Shown: in pieces, positions 57,601 through 64,000 of the stretch
Numbering within the stretch: position 1 is the first letter of the stretch
Layout: each line of letters starts with the position of its first letter
Origin: Cristatella mucedo
Lineage: Eukaryota > Bryozoa > Phylactolaemata > Cristatellidae
Assembly: GCA_009760855.2 (NCBI GenBank)
Contig: WPIO01000077.1
Span: forward strand, 312,001 to 376,000
DNA: 64,000 nucleotides
Reading direction: 5' to 3'
Notes under the pieces: generated by a model
Database searches by the model: none
Told to the model about the DNA's origin: nothing
Seen by the model: the letters and a program-made list of their open reading frames with translations, nothing else
Position numbers and translations under genes: made by a program

Positions 57601-60600
57601 ATCGTAATGATTTTCCTTCCATCTATGCCTCATATAGTACATAGCCAAGTGAATATGGTTACTTTGCTAGGCAGTAAATAGCTGGTAGCGGCAAGAACTA
57701 GTGCACCATTCGTTGTGCTTGTCTACATATGTCATCGGTCATGCAGCTTTTGTCTACTTGGTTATCGTTACGTTTGTTTTTCATAAGGTGGCAAAACAGT
57801 GGTATGATTTTGATCGGTCAACATTCAGTTTCGTGCGAAAACTGAAGGCAGCTCTGTCAGGGCTTGTGCTTGAATACAATCATGACTTTGATGAGAATGG
57901 CTTGATCTACTGGATTGGCACCAATGGAAAAATCTCTTCTGACTGGGTGAACCCTGCTGCGCACGGCTTGGTCATTGTATCGAGCTCTGAAGGTCGGCAT
58001 CTTCCTTATGGCAAACTCGAAGACATTCTCAGTCGTGATCCGGCACCTCTCAATTGTCATACCAATGACGAAAAGTAATGCAAATCAACAAGCTTAGGCT
58101 GCTTTCACGTGTGTGCTCGTGGCTAGGTGCTTGCATTTTGTTCTTGCAGACTGTGTCTTTGTCGACGTCTTCCATTTCTCTAATATGGCTTCTGACCCCT
58201 ATGCACTAAATTTGCTCTTGGGCGATTTGCAGGAGAGCTTGGTTTGCTATTGACCTTGGTGTCAATGTTATCCCCAAATGCTACACCATGCGTCATGCGA
58301 GAGGCTATGGCAAGTCTGCCCTTTGTAACTGGCTCCTGCAAGTTTCCAAAGACGGACAGAAGTGGATCACTTTGCGGGAACACCAAAACGATACAGTGCT
58401 GTCAGAGCCGGGGTGAGTCAACTGCAATACAAGTCTGCTTGCTTTAAGTGTTAAGATGGTTGATGCTCATTGGTGTTATAGCACATTTTTCTAGCATGCT
58501 TAGTCTTCTGATGAGACATAATGGATCCAATTATATCTCTTCTTATGTCCTCATATCATCTTTGGACTTTCAGCAAAATGCATTGCCCAGCATGTCGATG
58601 ATTGCCAGGTGGCTACTGCTGATTTAAGAAGTTAGCTATGTTAGTTGCAGCTTAAGGCTGGGAGCTCTAAGAGTAGGGGGCTGCATATGAATTACCGATC
58701 ACCTTGAATCAACCTAAAAGGATGTAGCACTTTCTGTTGGACAATGCTAAGGCTGACTCCTTTATGCACTATTGCCGGGGAAATGATTTCATATCCATAC
58801 AAAATCTTTTACTAGGCTTCAGCACTCTGTTTTCTTATACATGTATAGTTGTTTATCACTTGGCACAATTTGGTTGTATGGTTCTGTTGCATGATGAGTT
58901 ATTACCTGTCCTTTTCATTGACATTTTTTGTTTATAATTCATGTATGTAGATAGAATGCTCTTATGACTGGTGGTTGTAGTGTATGGACATGCAGATAGT
59001 TGAGGTGTCCAGTGGTTCACTAAATCTGCTTGAAAGCAGGTTTCCTGCTGCAGGCAGTGGCTAGTTAGTGTCGTCCATCTGTACACTCTTTTGAGACGAA
59101 CAGTTAAGAACTTGCTTTTTTATGCGCTTCATCCATAGTTCTACTTTCACATGGGGTCTTTATCCTCCTGTGGAGGAAGAAACTGGCTGGCGCCACGTTC
59201 GGATACAGCAGAATGGAAAAAACGCCAGTGGACAGACGTGCTACCTTTCATTGTCTGGATTTGAATTATATGGAACTGTGACGTCGGTGTGTGATGACCT
59301 AGGTAAGTAATGAATTCAGACTGTAAATCCTCAAAGCCTGAGCATGTGATGACTTCGTAAATGTCTGCTGACTTACTTAGCTTTTGTAGCACAAGCGTGA
59401 GGCCCGGGCTTCGCTCTGTACCGGACCTATGTAATGATGTGGCTGCCATCTTGTATGCTATGATTGCAGCATTCCTGCAGCCATTGACAAATCAGTGATT
59501 ACTGTTGTCGCGCATATTGGCAGGTAAAGCAGCCCGTGAAGCTGAAGCAAGCCTGCGCAAGCAGCGCCGATACCTTCGCACTCACGTCGTAAAGCAGATG
59601 TTGCCGGGTGCACGTGTTGTTCGTGGCCTCGACTGGAAGTGGCATGACCAAGACCTGGGAGCTGGAGAAGCTAACAGAGCGAGTGCAGCGGCCGGTCCAG
59701 CAGAAGGAACTGTATCTGGAGAGCTGCATAACGGTACGGTTTTAATAATAATAGTAAGACATTTGTGTAGCACCTTTAAAGAACTAAATCTAGTGATAGC
59801 ATGCAGAGCGTTAGCACGAATAATGATAGGTATATGCGACTTCTGTTGAACGATTTCATAGTGTGTATTAGTGTGTATGTTACCTTGAAAGTTTACCTCT
59901 GGTCTTTTGTAGGCTGGGTAGATGTCCAGTGGGACTCGGGCGGTTCAAACTCCTATCGAATGGGTGCCGAAGGCAAGTACGACCTGCAGCTGTCTGCCTC
60001 ACACAACAATGAACAGGGCAAGGGTCAGTCAAGTGCTGCTGTCCTATCCAAAGTCAAGGTAATTTTTGTTGTTGGTTTGACCTACTTCTGGTTATGCTCC
60101 TGGTTATTGTTTTTTGGTTGTTTGAGCATACATAAAGTTCTTATGTGAAGTTGCTTGGTTTTCTAATCCAGCCATTTACTAGTTGCCAAGCTTTAGTCCA
60201 CATCGTTGTGACTCGGAATTAGATGTATTTACTAGCGATAACGTGAACCCTTCAAAATCAAGGTTGTTGTTCTAGTGCATTCATATATCCCTACCTCTCA
60301 GTACTATTCCTATGCATTGTTATTGCACTCACTGTATTTTGTAGTGATTTGCATGCACATATATTGTGCATGTACATGTGGTTTGTGTGCATGCATGCTT
60401 ACATGCCCATGTGGTCTGCACGTGCTTCGTTGTGTGCGTGTTAGTGCCTACCCACAATTATGTCCATATATTGTGTGTATATGTGGTTGTGTGCGTGCTC
60501 ACGTGCATATATTGTGTGTTGTAAAACGTTCATACAGCATGACACAAGCCGACGTTCTGGATGAGTTCGCTCCTGACTAAGCATACTGTATGCCCCCTCC

Positions 60601-63600
60601 ATGACGGTAGTGTCCACATTGTATGTCGATGACCTGCAGTGACTCTCGATCAAGCATCACATCGACTTAAAAGTTGTTGTCACTCACATTCCATTCATTC
60701 ACTTGTTTCCACCGACCTATCTAAACTACTTCCCAACCAGGCTAGGCATCGTATGGCCTGCTCGGCTGACTCAAATTGTGTAGCTATGTCTCGAAACAAC
60801 CTCAAATCTTTTGGAGACCTTGCCTTTAGTTCGTATGGTCCCAAAGCCTGGAACTCACTGCTGCCCGACGTCACGACATCTGACTTAACGATATTTTAAA
60901 AGAACCTGAAAACGCACTCATTCCTCAGCATTTGCTTCGTCCTTGTGAATCGTCCTTGATTCGCTTCTATGCGTGTGACTTTGTGCATGTTTTCACTAGC
61001 TAATTGACATGCTTTCTTCCCGACCTATGTCAAGTTCCTAGACAGACATTGAGCAATCTTAAGGAGCTAGGCAAATGTCATAGTAATATTATTATTACCA
61101 TTATTACTTTAACTGTTTGCCTAGCTATTATTTTAAATCTTAAAAAATGGGACACTTGTTGCGTACTGTTGAAGGCTCCCTCCAAGGAAGTTTGTTTTGA
61201 TGAACTAGAAAAGAAAGAAATGTACACCTCCATCTGGTAGCTTGAGGCAGCATGATTGAGGCGTGCCACCCGGTAGGAATCTTTAACTTCCCGAAACAGA
61301 ATTGCTGTTTTGCAAATCTAAATGTATCAACCCCTTAAAACAGTGGTGGGAAACCTACAGCAAGCAAGGTCGCCGAAGGTGCTCGGCTCTATCAATCTTT
61401 CAACAGCCCCATAAAACATAGTCATCCCCACCTCAAGGGACACCTGAATTTGCACTGCTGAAAGCTTTCAAACACCCTGCATAATGCCTTGCTTTCATAA
61501 TTTTGTATTTACTAAATTCATAAGCCTGGATTCAGAACCCTCCCTAGAATCATGGTGGCCACCCGGGAGAGGCTTCTGGGCTTTCGGAGGAGGGCCAAAG
61601 GCTAAATAGGAGCCAAGAACCCCCGATCCTCAGGATTTTTTGGATTCGCCCGAATCGTCCTATGTGTGCGGATTCTATGCATATTGTCAATAGCCAATTG
61701 ACATGCTTCCTTTTCAGCATGTGTCAAATGCTTAGCAATAGGTTTAGTTCATGTAGAGTGCTCTACAAGTACGAAAAATCTGGGAGAAAAAATAATTAAA
61801 AAATTCAAGACGTTTAAGATACCTCAATGAAAACTCTTTGATTATTCTTGAAAAATAAATAAAAGAATAAAGACATTCCACCGAGACATAATCTGCAGTA
61901 TTTGAGCACCTAATTAAATAACGTGCTGGTCAAAAGTCTTCTCATCAGTATTTACATTTTTAATGCACAGTTCAATCTTCAATTGATTATTAAAATGATG
62001 TTGTAGCTAGGTATGCAGATTAGTAAGTCCCCTGATATTTTAGATAACACTACTCATCATAGTGGTACCCTCGTAGTTGTTCTATAAATACCACTTCGCG
62101 CATAATCCAAGCGTAGCGCATAATCTAAGCGTAGCTTCAGCGACTTGTGGTACTGGAATCTCGGTCGAGCCCACGGGCAGACGACAGGCTTAATCAGCTT
62201 CAAAAAATTATAGTAGCATGATAGCACCATTGTCAAGCAAAGGCCTTACACGATAGAGAAATAGGCAAACTGCTGTGCCTGGGGTTTTCCCTCAACTCTC
62301 TAATCCAGGCTGTGACAAACTTGTTCGTATGAGTCTGATGTATGTGGGAGCACTGGTTAGAGAGAACCTCGTGACTTAGTATGTATGAAAACTGGGTCTT
62401 GGGTTTGCTTTTGATATTCGATGCTGTTTATGGCAGCGAGTAGTTTCTCAAGATCGCCGAGGGCTCGGTACATGCTGCCAGTGTATAAACTCATTGCAAT
62501 TGGTATTATTTACTACCTGTGACATAGCATTATAACCTTCTGCCTTATCGCTCGTCAACTTTGATCCACCTGCACCGGCCTGCTTTGCTTAGGTGCTACT
62601 TGCATGCATTCGTGCGTGCACGTCTGCTTGCTGTATCGGAGAGTTGGTCTGCCTTGTAGCAGAGTCGGAGCTTGTCTAGTCGGAAGAGCAGTTCTACGCC
62701 GAGCCTCGTAGCTGGAGAAGGTGAGGGGCACGAGAAACAACTCGCCGATGCCGCCACTTCGGTTGCAAGCACTATGCAAGCCACTTCGGCCGACAATCTG
62801 ACCGTCGACGAGAAGGTGAGCGCGCACCCCCAAGCTGCCCTTGCCTCTCTGGCTGGGCCCGTGCAGCATTACGGTTCTAGCATTTGCACCTCACTCTCGC
62901 TTCTACCGCACTTGTGTGCAGCCCATCCTGAAACGGACACTGAAAGTGAAACTAAAAGTTGTCCGCTCTGTCTTACACAGCCTGCCGATTCCATTGCGAG
63001 CCAGGCCATTGACCTCTCGACACTAGGATTGCGGGAAGACACGTCTAGCAACCGACGGTCAGACCATCAACAGCCACCAACCGCAGCTGACAGCGGTGGT
63101 GGTGCTGCAGTGAGCCGGGAGCCGGCTGCCAGGTCGGCAGCTGCTGCGGCTGGTCTGAGTGACTTTGAGGAGGTATGTAGCACCGTCCCAAGTGATAATA
63201 ATAATAATAGTAATAGTATATCTGTATAGAGCCCTCAGAGAACTGAGTCTCTCTCTAGGCACTTTACAGATGCTGCTTATAAAGCATTACCAAACGTTTG
63301 GTGGTAACATTCTCAAGCAGCAGGCATAGTGTAAACAGGTACATGCACACGAAAGACGAATCACAAAAGTGATGCTGCTGGATGATGATGCTAGATGCGA
63401 TCGTCGGAGCTAGCTGTCAGCGCTCAGCTTCTTCGAACATCGTTATGTCACCGGCTTCAGTATGAGCGACAGGACTGTGGTCACGGCTCGAGCACGTTAT
63501 TGTGCCGCAGTTGGGCGTTCGCTTTTCATTTAGTACCTCGCCCTTTCTGACTTGTGCCGTCAGTTAACTGCCTAGGGATACGACTGACTGGTTCAACTTT

Positions 63601-64000
63601 ATAGGCCGCTGAGTTGTGCTCGTGGCTGCCGCCTGACCCTCGAGTCCTGCCTACCACTGGTCTCTCTTTATTCCCAGGCTTGTCTGTCTGATTGGAGCGC
63701 AATGTCCGAAGAGGAGCTATACAGGCGGCTGGCTGAGCGCAGTGCCAAACGCTCCTCCGAGCATCGCCCGCCGGCAGCCATCAGACCGAGCGCGGCAGCA
63801 GCAGCGGTGGCAGTGGCCGAGCGCAGCGGCCAGGCACCTGCAGGCAGCGGCAGTGCCGGCTCGTCGGGAGGCGATGCTGGCCAGTCAATGAGTGCCAGTG
63901 TGCCCAATCTCAGCGCTCGAAATATGCAAGACACGTTTAGTCTTCTTGAGACTTTTGCCGCTCTCGCACGCAGGAGCCTCAGTCACAGGCGAGGAAGCTC
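45277..64000 (+). CDS. HECTD1: HECTD1 orthologue, N-terminal two thirds (23 exons; 3' end outside window)
   Basis: E3 ubiquitin ligase of the HECT family. Coding exons: 45277-45651, 45744-45974, 47741-47951, 48058-48181, 48518-48798, 49876-49952, 50288-50510, 52804-52999, 53749-53932, 54169-54327, 54543-54765, 55146-55321, 55497-55664, 55870-56007, 56512-56786, 57127-57385, 57788-58074, 58233-58412, 59139-59302, 59524-59733, 59913-60058, 62663-63172 and 63678 to the edge. All junctions are GT/AG and in phase: 1,706 codons. Start [14 protein letters not shown] matches the family start exactly. Domains: armadillo-like region 1-330, ankyrin repeats about 375-510, Sad1/UNC-like region about 1100-1310, MIB/HERC2 about 1330-1400, Ser/Ala-rich linker after 1430. 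The HECT domain is not in the window. In mammals HECTD1 acts in neural tube and placenta development; cytosolic ligase action here is inferred from the family. Confidence 0.97.
45744..45974 (+). CDS. HECTD1: HECTD1 exon 2 (residues 126-202)
   Basis: Acceptor tgatcctcag, donor [25 protein letters not shown] and [19 protein letters not shown] continue the armadillo-like helices. Intron 1 is only 92 bases. Confidence 0.96.
46098..46245 (-). mobile_element. LINE-B 3' end copy
   Basis: On the + strand: gcctgtaactctacaaagct, gtggttgttacgttgg, gcattcacagtctaagcc and aactcatctcgtgcaaaaa. Same block order as at 28690. A further scrap (gagtgtagcagcgcaggacg) lies at 46430-46455, beyond the inserted LINE-A tail. 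Confidence 0.8.
46249..46400 (-). mobile_element. LINE-A-like tail inserted into LINE-B
   Basis: AAT-rich tail, then catttgtatagcaccatcag, taggcactttacagat and gaatggttagtggtagcatg. It sits between two parts of the LINE-B copy, so it is the younger insertion. Confidence 0.8.
46660..47010 (+). mobile_element. LINE coding fragment (RT C-terminus)
   Basis: Scraps of [11 protein letters not shown]-like, [20 protein letters not shown] and AWISLVS-like sequence in shifting frames match the LINE-A C-terminal blocks (LHWLPV, FGDRAFSSYAPTAWNSLP). Old and broken. Confidence 0.6.
47018..47100 (-). mobile_element. LINE-A tail fragment
   Basis: aatagtaataataataatgc, acttgataaagcgccctcag, agaactcaatctcttcctag and gtgctttacatttgc. 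Very short copy, close to the LINE-A consensus, so recent. Confidence 0.85.
47741..47951 (+). CDS. HECTD1: HECTD1 exon 3 (residues 203-272)
   Basis: Acceptor catatttttag, donor [26 protein letters not shown] is strongly conserved. The rest is a Ser/Ala/Gly-rich loop that varies in the family. Ends phase 1. Confidence 0.95.
48058..48181 (+). CDS. HECTD1: HECTD1 exon 4 (residues 273-313)
   Basis: Acceptor atccacgcag, donor [25 protein letters not shown] is the conserved block after the variable loop. Phase 2 at the end. Confidence 0.95.
48518..48798 (+). CDS. HECTD1: HECTD1 exon 5 (residues 314-407), start of ankyrin region
   Basis: Acceptor tttcgtttag, donor GTGAGT at 48799. [20 protein letters not shown], an Ala-rich loop, then [20 protein letters not shown] leading into the first ankyrin repeat. 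The loop is longer and more Ala/Val-rich than I expect for vertebrates. Confidence 0.95.
48799..49875 (+). other. HECTD1 intron 5, no feature seen
   Basis: 1.1 kb with unique AT-rich sequence. A small direct repeat (taaattac..cttcttataaattac) occurs near 49580-49630. Confidence 0.5.
49876..49952 (+). CDS. HECTD1: HECTD1 exon 6 (ankyrin repeat)
   Basis: Acceptor tccgactag, donor [26 protein letters not shown] with GTQEM, an ankyrin repeat with near-perfect family agreement. The 77-base exon keeps the frame on both sides. Confidence 0.96.
50288..50510 (+). CDS. HECTD1: HECTD1 exon 7 (ankyrin repeats)
   Basis: Acceptor gatatcacag, donor [26 protein letters not shown] and [20 protein letters not shown] are two ankyrin repeats with the G-A-D/N-V/P and T-P-L-D turns. 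The last repeat has a small insert (RSDEGHREV). Confidence 0.97.
50511..52803 (+). other. HECTD1 intron 7 with SINE-2
   Basis: 2.3 kb. SINE-2 at 51128-51275. The last 230 bases carry an open minus-strand frame (52575-52802, see findings). The remainder shows nothing. Confidence 0.5.
51128..51275 (+). mobile_element. SINE-2: tRNA-like head, LINE-like tail (best copy)
   Basis: gagctggtttggtctagcgg with ttaagg is a good box A. gtcgtgggctcgagcccc is box B. The body gaggcatatgtgaagcacg leads to gaatagagattaagttcct and ttggggcgctatataaatg, an end that resembles the LINE-A 3' tail, and finishes in ATTT repeats. This arrangement suggests mobilisation by the LINE-A machinery (inference). Confidence 0.85.
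52804..52999 (+). CDS. HECTD1: HECTD1 exon 8 (residues 508-572)
   Basis: Acceptor tttctgtttcaag, donor GTACGT. An acidic linker is followed by [20 protein letters not shown], the conserved K-G-D-P-E-M-A-P block. The preceding intron (2.3 kb) holds a SINE-2. Confidence 0.95.
53000..53748 (+). other. HECTD1 intron 8
   Basis: 749 bases without a repeat. A 48-codon open stretch (53494-53646) ends at a good GTGAGC donor, but its phase does not fit the flanking exons. It is described in findings. Confidence 0.45.
53749..53932 (+). CDS. HECTD1: HECTD1 exon 9 (residues 573-634)
   Basis: Acceptor atgttacag, donor [24 protein letters not shown], a Gly/Pro-rich loop with four Gln, then [12 protein letters not shown]. 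The loop is lineage-specific. Confidence 0.93.
54169..54327 (+). CDS. HECTD1: HECTD1 exon 10 (residues 635-687)
   Basis: Acceptor gctaattgcag, donor [25 protein letters not shown] then a D-H-F-A-R-L-G-I block, as in the family. Confidence 0.96.
54543..54765 (+). CDS. HECTD1: HECTD1 exon 11 (residues 688-761)
   Basis: Acceptor ctcttcgcag, donor [23 protein letters not shown] and [20 protein letters not shown], among the best conserved parts of HECTD1. Confidence 0.97.
54766..55145 (+). other. HECTD1 intron 11, no feature seen
   Basis: 380 bases; nothing recognised besides splice signals. Confidence 0.5.
55146..55321 (+). CDS. HECTD1: HECTD1 exon 12 (residues 762-820)
   Basis: Acceptor gatttgccag, donor [39 protein letters not shown] and DGQQ. 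In phase with both neighbours. Other start frames in the region are shadows. Confidence 0.95.
55497..55664 (+). CDS. HECTD1: HECTD1 exon 13 (residues 821-876)
   Basis: Acceptor catatgtttttag, donor [26 protein letters not shown] then a basic [13 protein letters not shown] tail. Confidence 0.95.
55870..56007 (+). CDS. HECTD1: HECTD1 exon 14 (residues 877-922)
   Basis: Acceptor gtcttacgcag, donor [26 protein letters not shown] then [14 protein letters not shown]. Less conserved than its neighbours but has the P-R-G-V anchor. Confidence 0.9.
56008..56511 (+). other. HECTD1 intron 14, no feature seen
   Basis: 504 bases of unique sequence between exons 14 and 15. Confidence 0.5.
56512..56786 (+). 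CDS. HECTD1: HECTD1 exon 15 (residues 923-1013)
   Basis: Acceptor tgggtttgcag, donor [26 protein letters not shown] is conserved; a Ser/Gln-rich insert follows, then [12 protein letters not shown]. Phase 2 at the end. Confidence 0.93.
57127..57385 (+). CDS. HECTD1: HECTD1 exon 16 (residues 1014-1100)
   Basis: Acceptor tattctgcag, donor [26 protein letters not shown], a Gly-rich insert, [20 protein letters not shown] and [16 protein letters not shown]. Confidence 0.96.
57386..57787 (+). other. HECTD1 intron 16, no feature seen
   Basis: 402 bases of unique sequence. Confidence 0.5.
57788..58074 (+). CDS. HECTD1: HECTD1 exon 17 (residues 1101-1195)
   Basis: Acceptor ttttcataag, donor [41 protein letters not shown] and [19 protein letters not shown]. 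Start of the Sad1/UNC-like (F5/8-type-C-like) region that HECTD1 shares with few proteins. Confidence 0.97.
58233..58412 (+). CDS. HECTD1: HECTD1 exon 18 (residues 1196-1255)
   Basis: Acceptor gcgatttgcag, donor [46 protein letters not shown]: core of the beta-sandwich domain. I-P-x-x-Y-T-x-R-H-A-R-G-Y-G is diagnostic. Confidence 0.97.
58413..59138 (+). other. HECTD1 intron 18, no feature seen
   Basis: 726 bases, AT-rich, no repeat family or coding signal recognised. Confidence 0.5.
59139..59302 (+). CDS. HECTD1: HECTD1 exon 19 (residues 1256-1310)
   Basis: Acceptor catccatag, donor [26 protein letters not shown] and [12 protein letters not shown] close the beta-sandwich domain. Confidence 0.97.
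59524..59733 (+). CDS. HECTD1: HECTD1 exon 20 (residues 1311-1380), MIB/HERC2 start
   Basis: Acceptor atattggcag, donor GTACGG. A basic helix ([20 protein letters not shown]) then [19 protein letters not shown] and GTVSGELHN, first part of the MIB/HERC2 domain. Confidence 0.97.
59744..59825 (-). mobile_element. LINE-A-like tail fragment, internally deleted
   Basis: taataataatagtaagacat, ttgtgtagcacctttaaaga, actaaatct, then gatagcatgcagagcgttag. It lies in the 179-base intron between exons 20 and 21, starting 11 bases after the donor. Confidence 0.7.
59913..60058 (+). CDS. HECTD1: HECTD1 exon 21 (residues 1381-1429), MIB/HERC2 end
   Basis: Acceptor cttttgtag, donor [26 protein letters not shown] and GKYDLQL complete the MIB/HERC2 domain. 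A variable tail follows. Confidence 0.97.
60059..62662 (+). other. HECTD1 intron 21 (2.6 kb)
   Basis: Contains a plus-strand LINE-A-like copy (60640-61110). 60300-60520 is TG-rich. 61120-62660 is AT-rich and shows no gene, though a small linker exon could hide there because this part of HECTD1 is poorly conserved. Confidence 0.5.
60640..61110 (+). mobile_element. LINE-A-like 3' end copy with ATT tail
   Basis: A frame reads [40 protein letters not shown] and SLLP, matching the RT C-terminus of LINE-A. A tail attattattaccattattac is at 61087-61107. Confidence 0.8.
62663..63172 (+). CDS. HECTD1: HECTD1 exon 22 (residues 1430-1599), Ser-rich linker
   Basis: Acceptor ccttgtagcag, donor [22 protein letters not shown] resembles the family's S-S-S-R-K-G-S-S linker. 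The rest is low complexity with a C-P-L-C pair. The exon contains a possible 106-base intron (GTGAGC at 62816, gtgtgcag to 62921) whose removal would shift the frame into a stop, so it is annotated as retained. Confidence 0.8.
63195..63370 (-). mobile_element. LINE-A-like tail copy
   Basis: gataataataataatagtaa, tgtatagagccctcagagaa, ctctctctaggcactttaca and gacgaatcacaaaagtg. It sits 22 bases after the exon 22 donor, in the intron before exon 23. Confidence 0.8.
63678..64000 (+). CDS. HECTD1: HECTD1 exon 23 (residues 1600-1706, cut by the window edge)
   Basis: Acceptor ttattcccag. An Ala/Ser-rich stretch followed by [15 protein letters not shown] and [13 protein letters not shown], matching the M-S-x-S-A-S-V-P-N-L-S block and adjoining helix of the family. 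The exon is open at the right edge, so the frame continues outside. Confidence 0.93.

Overview
The window comes from an animal nuclear genome. It has many introns with GT/AG borders, tRNA-derived SINEs, CR1/L2-like LINE copies with (ATT)n tails, long microsatellites and no operons. Two metazoan genes are recognisable, both on the + strand. Protein divergence and repeat content point to a non-vertebrate animal. A sponge or other early-branching lineage is my guess, but the sequence alone does not settle it.

1-18.4 kb: the 3' part of a ZNF106 (zinc finger protein 106) orthologue. I place 13 coding exons whose reading phases join without a break over about 886 codons. They encode a Ser/Ala/Leu/Pro-rich region, a coiled coil, a basic segment, a seven-bladed WD40 propeller and a C2H2 finger with C-x4-C-x12-H-x4-H spacing. 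Its 5' end lies outside the window. Introns 3 and 5 (7.5 and 3.5 kb) are full of decayed Tc1, LINE and SINE copies and microsatellites.

18.4-45.3 kb: a 27-kb intergenic stretch made largely of mobile DNA. It holds a pure (CTG)81 tract, a 5'-truncated LINE with a 481-codon open reverse transcriptase (24.8-26.6 kb), a second decayed LINE family, broken transposases of the pogo/Tigger and hAT types, a roughly 175-bp tandem repeat with a head-to-head junction, and a CpG-rich patch at 27.0-28.7 kb. No conserved cellular gene was recognised here.

45.3-64.0 kb: the N-terminal two thirds of a HECTD1 orthologue (HECT-family E3 ubiquitin ligase). There are 23 coding exons (1,706 codons in phase) covering the armadillo-like N-terminus, ankyrin repeats, a Sad1/UNC-like (F5/8-type-C-like) region, the MIB/HERC2 domain and the start of the low-complexity linker. 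The catalytic HECT domain lies beyond the right edge.

The two genes have no known joint pathway: ZNF106 is an RNA-associated WD/zinc-finger protein and HECTD1 is a ubiquitin ligase. I found no convincing new multigene system. The most unusual signals are the CTG tract just downstream of ZNF106, LINE-tailed SINEs, a hairpin and a CT microsatellite that appear to derive from retroelement tails, and the satellite/hAT complex at 36.8-40.0 kb.
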